In this document: in pieces, positions 24,459-33,439 of the stretch
Layout: each line of letters begins with the position of its first letter
Position numbering within the stretch: position 1 is the stretch's first letter
Source of the DNA: Peristeroidobacter agariperforans
GTDB lineage: Bacteria; Pseudomonadota; Gammaproteobacteria; Steroidobacterales; Steroidobacteraceae
Reading direction: 5' to 3'
Assembly: GCF_004138335.1 (NCBI RefSeq)
Contig: NZ_RYFW01000001.1
Span: 3,059,244 to 3,123,243 of the forward strand
Length of the DNA stretch: 64,000 nucleotides
Notes under the pieces: model-generated
Databases searched by the model: none
What the model saw: the letters and a program-made list of their open reading frames with translations, nothing else
What the model was told of the DNA's origin: nothing
Made by a program: the position numbers and the translations under genes

Positions 24459-27279
24459 CGGAGCGATGCTGTCGGCTCTGTGAGAGCAGAGCCTCGGCCT
24501 GCTTGGCCCAGCGGCTATTCGCATCGTAGCTTTGCCAGTAGCGATGCGCAGGTTCGAGAAATGTGGCGGCGGTGGCGGAGTCATTGCGCGCCATCGCCAG
24601 CCGCCCCAGTGCAACGAGCAAGTCGGCGCGCGCCGGCGTCATGCGCTCTCGTTGCACGTCGGCGAACAGTGCTTGCGAGCGCAACAGCAGTTGCTCGGCT
24701 GCATCGAGCTCGCCGAGCGCGAGTTTGGAGAGCCCTGCTTCGAGCAGCCCGTGGGCCAGATCGCCGCGATGACTCGGCTGCAAGGATGCACCTTCGATGC
24801 TTGCGTCCAGCCACCGCAGTGCTTCCTGGTGACGGCCCTGTAAGCGCAGCAGTGTTCCCATGTTACGCATCGCCAGATGTTGAGCACGCGACGCCGAGCG
24901 CACCGGTTTGTCGAGCACGGTTTGCAGCACGGACTGGGCCTCGGGAAATCTCTCCAAGCGCGCCAACGCCAGCCCAAGATTGAGTCGCGCATGCGCAGCC
25001 TCGAGCGATGTTTTCGCCGTCATGGCCAGCTCGACTGCTTCGGTGAGTCGCGCCTCGGCTTCCGGAAGTTTTCTGGCAGCGAGTAAGGCAGTGCCCAGCA
25101 ATCGCATCCGGTTGCCATGAATCGCCGAGCCGGGGTCCGCGTGAGCCAGATGTATTGCCAGCGATCGCCTGGCGATCTGCACGGCGACCTCGAGATTGCC
25201 GCGATCGGTCTCGGCGGATGTTTGTGCGCTCAGGAGTTCGCCGACGACGCGGCTGTCTGCTCCAAACACCTGTATCGCTCGCGACGCAGTTTCATCATAT
25301 AGCGCCGCTGCCGCCTCGAAGTCGCCGGCGGAGTGTTGCGACTGGGCGTAGTACATCGCCGCTTCGAGCAGTTTGGGATGCGCCAGGTCGCCGCCATGCA
25401 GATTTCGCAGCAGCTCGAATGCCTCGTGAGCGGGCGCCAGGGCTTCCTGGCGACGCTGCGTCAGTGTGAATACGTGACTGAGTTGCTGAAGCGCGGTTGC
25501 AACCTCGGCGGAGTTCTCGCCTGGCGCGGCTTTGGCGGCTGCGATCGCTTCGAGCGCGGATTTTTCCGCGAGGCCGTAGTCGGCGCGCACGATGCCCATC
25601 GCTGCCTGCTGTGCCTTGGCCTGAGCGAACAGCTTGGTTTGTTTGTTATCGTCGAGTAGCTGGAGCGCGCGCTCGACGGACGAGCTTGCGTCGTCGGTGC
25701 GGCCGAGCAACTCATAGCTTCTGGACAGACCCAGGTGCAGGCGAGCGCCGAGCACATCGTCCGTTACGCCTGCGGCTCGTTGCAGCTCCAGCGCCTGCCG
25801 GAGTATTCGCACCGAGTCCTCGTGCTGCTGCAAACCAAACATGCTTTCGCCAATGATGTCGAGCAGCTCCAGACGCAGGCGCGGGTCTTCATCTGCTGTC
25901 TGTTGCAACCGGCGCTCGGCCTGGCGCAGCAGATCGGCCGCCGAATACACGCGCCCCGTGCTGCTGGCCGGATCGGCCTGACGGAAAACGTCAGCGATGA
26001 AATCTCTTGCTCGTTCGGCGCGGCGCTGTTCGACGCGAGCGATCTGCGATTGCCATAGAACGAGGCCTGAGCCGAGCAGCACCGCGACGGCCGCAATGGC
26101 CGCGGCCGCCACGGCGACCCGGTTGCGGGAGACAAATCGTCCGAATCGATATGCGGTGCTGTCGGGACGGGCCAGCACGGGTTGCGATGTCAGATGTCGC
26201 TCGATGTCATCCGCCAGCGCGTCAGCGGTGCGGTAGCGTTCGCGGCTGTCCTTCTTCAGCGCCTTCAAGACGATGGTGTCGAGATCGCCCCGGAGCCGGT
26301 TGCGCAGCGCCGCTGGCGCCACTTCGCTCGGTCGCTTCGGTTCGACTTGCAGGATGGCTTCTTCCAAAGCGCCACGCGATTCTCGTTTTAGCCGATAGGG
26401 GCGGGCGCCGGTCAGCAACTCGAACATCAACACGCCGAGCGAATAGACGTCGGAGCCGACGGTGATCGGTTCGCCGCGAATCTGTTCGGGCGAAGCGTAG
26501 TCCGGTGTCAATGCGTGCCCGGCCAATTCGGTCAGCTGCGATGGCGTCTGGCTGTCCGCGCCCAGCAACTTGGCGATGCCGAAGTCGAGCAGCCGTACTT
26601 CACCGCCGTCCGTCACGAGGATGTTGGCAGGCTTCAAGTCACGGTGCACGATCAGCTTGCCGTGTGCGTAAGCCACAGCTCGTGCCGCTTGCACGAGCAA
26701 CTGCAATCGCTCGCGAACATCCGCGTTGCGCTCGGTGCAGTAGCGATCGATAGGTTGACCCTCGACCAGTTCCAGGGCGAGATACGGCTGGCCGTCGGCC
26801 GCGATGCCGGCGTCGTAGAGGCGAGCGATGTGTGGATGATTCAGGGTCGAGAGAATTGCCCGTTCTCTGGCCAATCGTTCCGGCAGATCGACGCGCCGCC
26901 ACGTGCCGTGCGGCAGCTTCAACGCCACCGGCCGATCGATCAGCCCGTCGCTGCGGATCGCCAGCCACACCGAGCCCATGCCGCCGATGCCGAGCTCGCG
27001 CTCGAGTCGATAGGGCCCGACCACGGCGCCCGCAAGCTGCGCCGATGTCTCGATATCACCAGTAGGAAGCGAGAATCGCGGCAGCTCCGACATGAATGTG
27101 CCCGAGGCGAGCGCGTCGGCGCGCGACAGAATTTTCTTCAGGCTGGGTTTCAGTGCGTCGAGCTCGGCCGGGAGCGCTTCGAGCCACTGTTCGCGCTGTG
27201 ACGACGACAGCTCCAGCGCTTCATCCAGCAAGCGGCTCAGCTGAGCTTTGTCGCGTGCGGTGAGGCTGGGATCGAGCAT
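24448..27279 (-). CDS. Membrane Ser/Thr protein kinase with TPR sensor domain
   Basis: A 943-residue protein kinase of the PknB type. Motifs: glycine loop GIGGMGSVW (97-105), Lys121 in ALKLP, HRDLKPAN (212-219), DFG (232-234), SPEQ activation-segment end, and DVYSLGVL. A membrane helix spans about 388-409 and the remaining 530 residues are TPR-like helical repeats, probably periplasmic. I start at ATG 27279, five bases after the sigma stop; an upstream GTG at 27333 would overlap the sigma gene. Together with the preceding sigma gene it forms the kinase-activated sigma pair known from Vibrio PknT-EcfP and Xanthomonas PknS-EcfK. The kinase is expected to phosphorylate that sigma factor. Confidence 0.9.
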   Translation of the reverse strand: MLDPSLTARDKAQLSRLLDEALELSSSQREQWLEALPAELDALKPSLKKILSRADALASGTFMSELPRFSLPTGDIETSAQLAGAVVGPYRLERELGIGGMGSVWLAIRSDGLIDRPVALKLPHGTWRRVDLPERLARERAILSTLNHPHIARLYDAGIAADGQPYLALELVEGQPIDRYCTERNADVRERLQLLVQAARAVAYAHGKLIVHRDLKPANILVTDGGEVRLLDFGIAKLLGADSQTPSQLTELAGHALTPDYASPEQIRGEPITVGSDVYSLGVLMFELLTGARPYRLKRESRGALEEAILQVEPKRPSEVAPAALRNRLRGDLDTIVLKALKKDSRERYRTADALADDIERHLTSQPVLARPDSTAYRFGRFVSRNRVAVAAAAIAAVAVLLGSGLVLWQSQIARVEQRRAERARDFIADVFRQADPASSTGRVYSAADLLRQAERRLQQTADEDPRLRLELLDIIGESMFGLQQHEDSVRILRQALELQRAAGVTDDVLGARLHLGLSRSYELLGRTDDASSSVERALQLLDDNKQTKLFAQAKAQQAAMGIVRADYGLAEKSALEAIAAAKAAPGENSAEVATALQQLSHVFTLTQRRQEALAPAHEAFELLRNLHGGDLAHPKLLEAAMYYAQSQHSAGDFEAAAALYDETASRAIQVFGADSRVVGELLSAQTSAETDRGNLEVAVQIARRSLAIHLAHADPGSAIHGNRMRLLGTALLAARKLPEAEARLTEAVELAMTAKTSLEAAHARLNLGLALARLERFPEAQSVLQTVLDKPVRSASRAQHLAMRNMGTLLRLQGRHQEALRWLDASIEGASLQPSHRGDLAHGLLEAGLSKLALGELDAAEQLLLRSQALFADVQRERMTPARADLLVALGRLAMARNDSATAATFLEPAHRYWQSYDANSRWAKQAEALLSQSRQHRSVKD

Positions 27280-27284
27280 GCGGA

Positions 27285-27851
27285 TCAGTCCGCGCCGAGC
27301 TCGGCTGCCAACAACAGGCGCGCCTTTTCCCAACGGCGCCGCACCGTGCGCTCGGTAACCTGGAGTGCGTCGGCGATCTCGCGCTCCGTCAGGCCGATGA
27401 AGTAGCGCATCTCCACGATCTCCACCAGCTGCGCATCGATGGTTGCAAGCTCAGCGAGCGCGTCGTGAATGCGCAGGACTTCTTCTTCACCGGCTGGCGC
27501 AGCCAGATCGACTTGCGTATTGAGTGTTACGTCCGCGCCGCCGCCACCGCGCCGGTCGGCCATGCGCATGCGTGCGAAATCGACTACGACCGAGCGCATG
27601 ACCTGGCCCGCGTAACGAAAGAAATGCGCTCGGTCGCTGACCGTGAGCTCGCGGGCCTTCGCTAGCCGCAAGTACGACTCGTGCACCAGAGCCGTGGTAT
27701 CCAGCAAAGTCCCGCGCTGATTTCTCGACAAACGAGACCGTGCGATGGTCCGCAACTGCTCATAAGTTGCGTCGAAGATGACGTTGAACGCACGTTCGTC
27801 GCCCTGGCTTGCCTGCCGAATCAATTCCGTTAGCGGGAGGTGAGTGTCCAT
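27285..27851 (-). CDS. ECF sigma factor of the kinase-linked (EcfP/EcfK, TIGR02999) type
   Basis: A 188-residue sigma factor. Region 2 reads GTLLDTTALVHESYLRL and FFRYAGQVMRSVVVDFARMR; region 4 VEMRYFIGLTEREIADALQVTERTVRRRWEKAR. The acidic DAED patch that normally opens region 2.2 contacts with core polymerase is replaced by DTTALVHE, as in the phosphorylation-dependent EcfP group, where a threonine beside this site is phosphorylated. Thr52/Thr53 are the candidates here. The start at 27851 sits 13 nt after a TATAAT box with no Shine-Dalgarno, hinting at a very short leader. Kinase gene follows after 5 nt. Confidence 0.88.
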   Translation of the reverse strand: MDTHLPLTELIRQASQGDERAFNVIFDATYEQLRTIARSRLSRNQRGTLLDTTALVHESYLRLAKARELTVSDRAHFFRYAGQVMRSVVVDFARMRMADRRGGGGADVTLNTQVDLAAPAGEEEVLRIHDALAELATIDAQLVEIVEMRYFIGLTEREIADALQVTERTVRRRWEKARLLLAAELGAD

Positions 27852-27864
27852 ACGCGATGCGGGG

Positions 27865-27893
27865 ATTATACGAGCGCCGGCGCTCGTGTGAAA
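27865..27893 (-). promoter_or_regulatory. Sigma-70-type promoter with palindromic spacer, for the sigma-kinase operon
   Basis: On the minus strand TTTCAC (27893-27888) and a perfect TATAAT (27870-27865) are 17 nt apart. The spacer contains a perfect 16-bp palindrome, CGAGCGCC-GGCGCTCG (27871-27886). A repressor bound there would block polymerase directly. The -10 box ends 13 nt before the ATG at 27851. Confidence 0.65.
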
Positions 27894-27932
27894 TTCATGC
27901 ACGAACAGGACTCTTTTTGGTTAAAAATTTAG

Positions 27933-27975
27933 TGACACGTAATTTGTTGCTAGGCGTTAATTTGTGTGTCACATT
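27933..27975 (+). promoter_or_regulatory. Paired half-sites TGACAC/GTGTCA, copy 1, with putative promoter
   Basis: TGACAC (27933-27938) and GTGTCA (27966-27971) form an inverted pair with 33-nt offset. The same pair with the same offset recurs at 33678-33716. The right part TTTGTGTGTCACATT (27961-27975) is identical in both copies. A TTGCTA (27947-27952) and CACATT (27970-27975), 17 nt apart, occupy equivalent positions to TTGAGT/CACATT in copy 2, so the right half-site would overlap the -10 box. The first gene begins at 28043. Confidence 0.6.
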
Positions 27976-28042
27976 ATTTTTCGTCACCGCTGCCGGACCG
28001 CAGTAAGGCAGTATCCGAGAGGGTTGGGTCCAAGAGAGAACT

Positions 28043-29482
28043 ATGCGACGACTGCGGGGTTCGGTGGGGGTTTTGGCAGGCGCGACGGTGTGCGCCTCGC
28101 TTGCACTGGCGGCTCAGGAGCAGCCGCTCGCGGACTATTGGCAATCGGCAGCCAGCACGGATAAAGAGAGCTATGTGCGCGTGCCCATGCCGCCGGGCAT
28201 CCAGGTCGTCAACACCGAGCTCGAGGGGCCGGTATTCGCCGACGCGAACGGCAAGACCCTGTACATCTGGCCGCTGACCAAGCTGCGCAACGGCGATATC
28301 GGCGATCGCAAAGACAGCGGCATTTCCAGCTGTACCGACGAAGTCCAGAAGGTGACCTCGGGCCTGATGAGTCCGTATCCGGGCGGGCTGGTGCTGCCCA
28401 ATGTCGAGACACGCAAGAGCTGCACGCAGGTGTGGCCGCCGCTGATCGCGCCGGCCGATGCCAAGCCCGTTGGGTCGGGGCACAGCGAGTGGTCCACGAT
28501 CAAACGTCCGGACGGCAAGCTGCAGTGGAGCTACGGCGGCTATCCCTTGTACACCTCCGACCTTGATAAGAAGCCGGGCGACGTGCTCGGCGGCACGAAA
28601 ATCCAGCGATCCGGCGACGCGCCCGCGGTTCGTGTCCCGGTCGGCCCGCCGGCGAATGTTCCGCCCGAGTTCGCGGGCACCGATGCCGACCCGAATCGAT
28701 ACGGTCCGCTGCAAACATCCACCGGCCGCCTGCTCACGGACCACAAGGGCTTCTCTGTTTACACGTGGGATGGCGACGAGCCGAACAAGTCGAAGTGCAT
28801 GCGGGAGTGCCTGAAAGATTGGGCGCCGGTGTTCGCGGCCGTGACCGCCGTGCCGAATGGCGAGTGGGGCGTGATCGAGCGCTCGCCGGGCATCAAGCAA
28901 TGGACGTTTCGTAAGAAGCCGCTGTACACCTACGTGCTCGACCGCAGCACGCGCAGCCTGGTGGGTAGCGATGTGCCCGGCTGGCACAACGTCTACACCC
29001 AGCGCGCGATCGCTCCGCCGAAGGACTTCACCGTGCAGGATTCGATCGCCGGGCAAGTGCTGGCGGATGCGAAGGGAATGACAGTCTACATATATAACTG
29101 TGGCGACGATGCGCGCGACCAGCTTGCCTGCGATCATCCCGATACCGAACAGGCGTATCGCCTGGCGATCTGTGGCAACGGCGATCCGAAGCTGTGCCAG
29201 GAAAGCTTTCCGTATGTGCAGGCGGCGGCCAATGCCAAGAGCGACAGCAGGCTGTGGAGCGTGATGCTGATCGACCCGAACACGGGCCATCGCGCGACCC
29301 AGGGCCAGGCCGGCGCCTTGAGCGTGTGGGCCTATCGCGAGCGGCCGGTGTACACCTGCTCGCAGGATCGTCAGCCGGGCGACGCCAACTGCGATTCCTT
29401 CGGTGAATTCAATGGACGCCGCAATGGCTATCGGGCGTTCTGGCTCAGGGACGATTTCGGCAACAGCGCCTACAGTTTCTAG
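28043..29482 (+). CDS. Exported triple-repeat YxFxxD-type (PF03640-like) protein, copy 1
   Basis: A 479-residue exported protein built from three units related to the 'secreted repeat'/Lipoprotein_15 family, whose biochemical role is unknown. Unit 1 (about 50-175) has GPVFADANGKTLYIWP, SCTQVWPPL and GGYPLYTSDLDKKPGD; unit 2 (about 230-330) has GFSVYTWDGD, CMRECLKDWAPV and KKPLYTYVLD; unit 3 (about 345-470) has GMTVYIYNCGDD and RPVYTCSQDRQPGD. Paired cysteines in each unit suggest disulfides or metal/haem binding. The signal peptide ends near LALAAQ; no lipobox. Followed after 14 nt by the uncharacterised partner gene. The same two-gene cassette recurs at 36878-39333. Confidence 0.82.
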   Translation: MRRLRGSVGVLAGATVCASLALAAQEQPLADYWQSAASTDKESYVRVPMPPGIQVVNTELEGPVFADANGKTLYIWPLTKLRNGDIGDRKDSGISSCTDEVQKVTSGLMSPYPGGLVLPNVETRKSCTQVWPPLIAPADAKPVGSGHSEWSTIKRPDGKLQWSYGGYPLYTSDLDKKPGDVLGGTKIQRSGDAPAVRVPVGPPANVPPEFAGTDADPNRYGPLQTSTGRLLTDHKGFSVYTWDGDEPNKSKCMRECLKDWAPVFAAVTAVPNGEWGVIERSPGIKQWTFRKKPLYTYVLDRSTRSLVGSDVPGWHNVYTQRAIAPPKDFTVQDSIAGQVLADAKGMTVYIYNCGDDARDQLACDHPDTEQAYRLAICGNGDPKLCQESFPYVQAAANAKSDSRLWSVMLIDPNTGHRATQGQAGALSVWAYRERPVYTCSQDRQPGDANCDSFGEFNGRRNGYRAFWLRDDFGNSAYSF

Positions 29483-29496
29483 TCGGGAGGCTCAAC

Positions 29497-30573
29497 ATGA
29501 GATCGAAGCGCATTTCGCTGACGCTGGGTGTGGCGATGAGCCTCTGCCTCGCCAACGCGGCCGACGCTGCGCCGAGGGAAACAAGCCCGGTGCTGGAAAA
29601 CGGCGTGATCGGCTATGTGATGACCGAGAGAGTCTGGGCCGTGTACGAGACCAAGGACGGCAAGGAAGAGTGCCCGCAGGGCTTCAACGACGGCAATCGC
29701 GAAGAGTTCAAGAAAATCTTCCCCGAGGATGGCAAGCAGCGCACGGTGGTCGAGACGCAGCTCAAGCGCGAGGGCGAACAGTGGCACCCCGAAACGGCCA
29801 CTTACAAAATGCCGTACAAAGAAGTGCAGGGAACGATCTCTTATGGCTTGAACCTGGACGGCAAGGTCGACGCGGACGATTTCACCAGCCCCGAAGGCGA
29901 GCCGGGCATCGACAATCAGCTGTATCGCGCCAATGGCTGCATCGCCGGCTATCGCGCCGGCGGCTCGTTCGCGCACTTCGAAAATCTGTTCATGAAGTCG
30001 AGCGAAGACAGCCGCGTGCTGATCGAAATCACCGGCGTCGATGACCTGAACAACGACGACGATGTGACGATCACGACCTATCGAGGCTTGGATAATCTGC
30101 TCACCGACGCCACCGGCGATGCGTTCGTGCCTGGCGGCACGCAACGGATCGACATGCGCTGGGGCAAGCGCTACATCAGCAAAGCGAAGGGCAAGATCGT
30201 GGACGGCACGTTGCTCTCCGCTCCCATGGACACGCTGCTCATTCCTTGGGGCCGCGGTGTTTCTTATCAGTACCAGGTGTTCCGCGGAGCTCGATTCAAG
30301 TTGAAGCTGACGCCGCAGACCGCCGAAGGCCTGCTGGCCGGCTACGCGGACGTGGACAGCTACACGCTGCGCAAGAACGAAGGCTGGTCCACTCACCATC
30401 AGAGCTACGGACAGTTCTCGTCGATCACGCAGCACCAGGCAATGGACCGTCTCGCCGACGGCTATCCCGATCCGAAGACCGGCAAGAACAGCGCAATTTC
30501 CTCGGCCATGCGAGTGAAGTTCACGCAGGTCTTCATCCAGCGTCCCGACCAGGAGCTGGTGAGCAAACGTTGA
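29497..30573 (+). CDS. Exported protein of unknown family, cassette partner, copy 1
   Basis: A 358-residue protein with a signal peptide ending ANAADAAP. I do not recognise the family. Features shared with the paralogue at 38254-39333 include VYETKDGKEECPQGFN, an EF-hand-like loop in GLNLDGKVDADDF, GIDNQLYRANGC, IEITGVDDLNNDD, PGGTQRIDMR, AGYADVDSY and GWSTHHQSYGQ. The Asp-rich loops suggest calcium binding; GIDN..YR..GC and GWSTHH are the most conserved blocks and are candidates for an active or binding site. A Shine-Dalgarno (CGGGAGG) precedes the ATG, 14 nt after the repeat protein gene. Both are likely periplasmic or outer-surface partners. Confidence 0.8.
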   Translation: MRSKRISLTLGVAMSLCLANAADAAPRETSPVLENGVIGYVMTERVWAVYETKDGKEECPQGFNDGNREEFKKIFPEDGKQRTVVETQLKREGEQWHPETATYKMPYKEVQGTISYGLNLDGKVDADDFTSPEGEPGIDNQLYRANGCIAGYRAGGSFAHFENLFMKSSEDSRVLIEITGVDDLNNDDDVTITTYRGLDNLLTDATGDAFVPGGTQRIDMRWGKRYISKAKGKIVDGTLLSAPMDTLLIPWGRGVSYQYQVFRGARFKLKLTPQTAEGLLAGYADVDSYTLRKNEGWSTHHQSYGQFSSITQHQAMDRLADGYPDPKTGKNSAISSAMRVKFTQVFIQRPDQELVSKR

Positions 30574-30711
30574 AGCGGCGCTGCGCGGCCTCACCGGCCG
30601 CCGGCAGCTCCACACACGATAGATCGATGGTTGGCTCACGCGCTCGCGCGGACAAGCTGACGGTCTGACGTGCACCATCGATTCAGCATGGATAGAGCAG
30701 GGGAGACACAG

Positions 30712-32046
30712 TTGAGCTCTACACCGGAAACATCTCGATTGTCCGCATCGAGCAGGCGCACGACGCTGCTCGCCAGCCTTGGCGGAGCGCTCGAATACTA
30801 CGACTTCATCATCTACGGAATATTCGCGGCGGAGATTGCGCGCGCCATCTTCCCCGCGTCGTCCTCATTGGTTTCGTTGATGGCGTCGTTCGGCGCATTC
30901 GCGGTCGGCTATGTCGCGCGGCCGGTCGGCGGCATCGTGCTGAGCCACTTCGGCGATCGCTTCGGGCGCCGGCGAGTGTTCGTCATCTCGCTGCTCGGCA
31001 TGTCCGGCGCGACGCTGGGCATGGGTCTGGTGCCCTCCTTCGAACAGTGGGGGCTCGCGGCGCCCATGTTGATGGTGTTCCTGCGCCTGCTACAGGGCTT
31101 CTGTCTGGGCGGCGAACTGCCCGGCGCGATGACGTACGTCGTGGAAGTCGCGCCGAAGCGCGCCGCTTTCGCCAGCGGCTTCGTGTTCTTCTGTGTCATG
31201 GGCGGCGTCGTGATCGCGACAGTGCTCAGTCTGGTGATTCAGAGCTTCATGACGCCCGAACAAGTGAGCGCGTACGGCTGGCGGATTCCGTTCTGGATCG
31301 GCGGCGCGCTGGGCCTGCTGGGCTTCTGGGTGCGCCGCTCGCTGGAGGAATCGCCCGAGTTCGAGCGGGTCAAGAAACAAGCGTCGTCGAGCCCGTTCGC
31401 CGAACTGCTGCGAAATCATCCGCGCCGTGTGCTGATCGGCATCGGCCTGGTCGCGACCACAGGAGCGTTCAACGGCTTGCTGTTCGCGTACATGCCGGCC
31501 TATCTCAAGACGGTCTTGAGCGTCGACCCCGGCAAGGCGATCGTGGCTCAGAACATGGCGTTGATCGTCCACAGCTTCGCCTTGCTGGCGACGGCGTGGC
31601 TCGGCAGCCGCATCGCGCCCCGCCACCTCATGTTGTTGGGCACGTCGCTGTTCGTATTGTTCTCGTTCGCGTGGTACGACGCCATCGTCGGCAGCACCGC
31701 GAATCCCTGGCTGCCGCTCGTGCTGGGCGGAATCGTGGCCGGCCTGTTCAATGGAACGTTTGCTTTCCTGATCGCCGACCTGTTCCCCACGCGCATCCGC
31801 TTCACTGGCATTGCGTTGGTGTTCAACATCGGCATGACCTTCTTCAGTGGCGCCGCGCCTCTGGCGGCCACCGCGTTGATTCGCGAGACGGGATCGTTGT
31901 CCGCGCCAGCCTATTTCTTGACGGCGGCGGCAGTGCTCGGCGCTCTGGCCAGCTTGTTCGTGAAGCGCTACGAGGGCGAGATCGATCGCGACGGGCAACT
32001 CGATGATGAGGTTCCACCGCAAACGGTTCCGGCGAGCGCCAGTTGA
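30712..32046 (+). CDS. MFS transporter of the metabolite:H+ symporter (MHS/ProP-like) family
   Basis: A 444-residue inner-membrane importer. The opening SLGGALEYYDFIIYG, ASFGAFAVGYVARPVGGIV and HFGDRFGRRRVFV are hallmark MHS sequences, and LLQGFCLGGELPGA is the helix-4 signature. Relatives carry proline/betaine, citrate, dicarboxylates or shikimate into the cell. I take the TTG at 30712 because AGGGGAG lies 6 nt upstream; in-frame GTG 30670 and ATG 30688 lack a ribosome site. It would bring the locus product into the cytoplasm. Creatininase gene follows after 23 nt. Confidence 0.85.
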   Translation: MSSTPETSRLSASSRRTTLLASLGGALEYYDFIIYGIFAAEIARAIFPASSSLVSLMASFGAFAVGYVARPVGGIVLSHFGDRFGRRRVFVISLLGMSGATLGMGLVPSFEQWGLAAPMLMVFLRLLQGFCLGGELPGAMTYVVEVAPKRAAFASGFVFFCVMGGVVIATVLSLVIQSFMTPEQVSAYGWRIPFWIGGALGLLGFWVRRSLEESPEFERVKKQASSSPFAELLRNHPRRVLIGIGLVATTGAFNGLLFAYMPAYLKTVLSVDPGKAIVAQNMALIVHSFALLATAWLGSRIAPRHLMLLGTSLFVLFSFAWYDAIVGSTANPWLPLVLGGIVAGLFNGTFAFLIADLFPTRIRFTGIALVFNIGMTFFSGAAPLAATALIRETGSLSAPAYFLTAAAVLGALASLFVKRYEGEIDRDGQLDDEVPPQTVPASAS

Positions 32047-32069
32047 TCGCAGAGAGTGAAGGAAAAGAC

Positions 32070-32942
32070 ATGCACAAAGTTCTGAAAGCAAGCCTGACGG
32101 CAGCATTCCTGGCAACCGCAGCGCTGAGCGGGACGGCGCCGAGCGTGGCGAATGCGGCGTCCTCTTCACAGCTGGTCGAGTTCGAGCTGATGACCTGGCC
32201 CGAAGTGCGCGATGCCCTCGCCGCCGGCAAGACGACGGCGCTCATCTATACGGGCGGCGTCGAACAGCGCGGTCCGCAGAATGCCAACGGCGGCCACAAT
32301 CTGATGGCGCGCGCCATCGTGAAAGCAATTGCGCAGAAGCTCGGCAACGCCATCGCGATGCCGGTGCTGCCGATCACGCCGAACAACGCCAGCGCCGAAT
32401 TGCCTGGCACGATCGGCCTGACGCCCGATCTGTTGGAGGGCGTGCTCGAGCGCATGACGGAGCAGTCGATCACGACCGGCTTCAAGAACGTCGTCCTCAT
32501 GGGCGATCACGGCGGTGGGCAGGGCGAAGGCGACAAGAATGTCTACCGTCGCGTGGCGACCAGGTTGAACGACAAGTACAGCGCGCAGGGCATTCACGTG
32601 TTCTATTGCGACCAGGTGTACATGCCCGCGAACACGGCCTTCGACAAGGAGATTGCCGCCAAGGGTTATCCGCAGAGCTTGCACGGCGGGCTGACGGATA
32701 CGTCCATCATGATGTACCTCGACAAGGACGGCACGTACGTACGCAAGAACAAGCTGAAGGACGCGGTCGGCATTCCGGTCGGCCCGGATGGCAAGCCGCA
32801 GGCTGTGACCGATCCAGCGCTGAAGAACGGCATCGTCGGCGACGGCCGCCGCTCCAGCGCCAAACTCGGCAAGCGCGCATTCGATCTGAAGGTGGAGTAC
32901 GCGGTGAAGCAGATTCAAGGCTTCATTCCGCCGGCGACCTGA
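32070..32942 (+). CDS. Exported creatininase-family protein with altered metal ligands
   Basis: A 290-residue protein of the creatininase/creatinine amidohydrolase fold. It has a signal peptide ending ANAASSS, unlike the cytoplasmic creatininase. The first metal motif reads GGVEQRGPQ...GGHN where the classical enzyme has EQHGPHLP...TD, so the glutamate is kept, the next histidine is arginine and the aspartate is replaced by histidine; the second motif GDHGGGQGE keeps His and Glu. It may thus use a rearranged metal site or have another role such as amide or lactam opening in the periplasm. GAAGGA precedes ATG 32070. Sits in an operon with the MHS transporter and Lrp regulator. Confidence 0.85.
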   Translation: MHKVLKASLTAAFLATAALSGTAPSVANAASSSQLVEFELMTWPEVRDALAAGKTTALIYTGGVEQRGPQNANGGHNLMARAIVKAIAQKLGNAIAMPVLPITPNNASAELPGTIGLTPDLLEGVLERMTEQSITTGFKNVVLMGDHGGGQGEGDKNVYRRVATRLNDKYSAQGIHVFYCDQVYMPANTAFDKEIAAKGYPQSLHGGLTDTSIMMYLDKDGTYVRKNKLKDAVGIPVGPDGKPQAVTDPALKNGIVGDGRRSSAKLGKRAFDLKVEYAVKQIQGFIPPAT

Positions 32943-32962
32943 CCCAACGCACGGAGCATCCC

Positions 32963-33439
32963 ATGGAGAACGTGACGCCAGTCATCGACGATATCGATCG
33001 CAGGATTCTCGTTCTCCTACAGAGCGACGCCTCGCTCCCGTGTAGCAAGATCGCCTCCGAGGTCGGCTTGTCGCAGCCGCAGTGCTGGCGACGCATTCAG
33101 CAGTTCAGGAGAGACGGCTGGATCTCGAGCGTGGTCGCGCTGCTCGACCGCACCAAGCTCGGCGTCGGCACTCAACTGTTCGTGCACATCAGGGTCAACA
33201 AGAAGGATCCCACCAGTATCGCCGAGTTCTCGCGCGCCATCCGCGAGTTGCCAGAGGTCCTGGAATGCCACGCGATCCTGGGAGCCTTCGATTTCATGTT
33301 GCGGGTGGTCGTGCCCGATATAGACGCCTACCACCGCTTTCATTTCGACAAGCTCGATCACGTGCCGCACATCCGCGAGGTGCGTTGCATGACGTCGGTG
33401 GCGCAGGTCAAGTACACGACCTCGCTGCCGCTCATGTAA
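32963..33439 (+). CDS. Lrp/AsnC family transcriptional regulator of the locus
   Basis: A 158-residue regulator. HTH in DRRILVLLQSDASL and SKIASEVGLSQPQCWRRIQQF; the RAM domain follows with LFVHIRVNKKD, LECHAILGAFDFMLRVVVPD and VRCMTSVAQVKYTTSLPL. This resembles the group that controls amino-acid or aromatic catabolic genes. It ends the first operon, 20 nt after the creatininase gene, and is the only regulator inside the 28-44 kb block, so it is the best candidate to bind the paired TGACAC/GTGTCA sites. Confidence 0.9.
   Translation: MENVTPVIDDIDRRILVLLQSDASLPCSKIASEVGLSQPQCWRRIQQFRRDGWISSVVALLDRTKLGVGTQLFVHIRVNKKDPTSIAEFSRAIRELPEVLECHAILGAFDFMLRVVVPDIDAYHRFHFDKLDHVPHIREVRCMTSVAQVKYTTSLPLM

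Noticed and set aside
28043-29482. Calling the YxFxxD proteins lipoproteins after the family name
   Set aside because: No lipobox cysteine follows the signal peptides of either triple-repeat protein.
27974-30678. Two long antisense frames opposite the first cassette
   Set aside because: Both mirror well-supported exported proteins with paralogues at 36878-39333.
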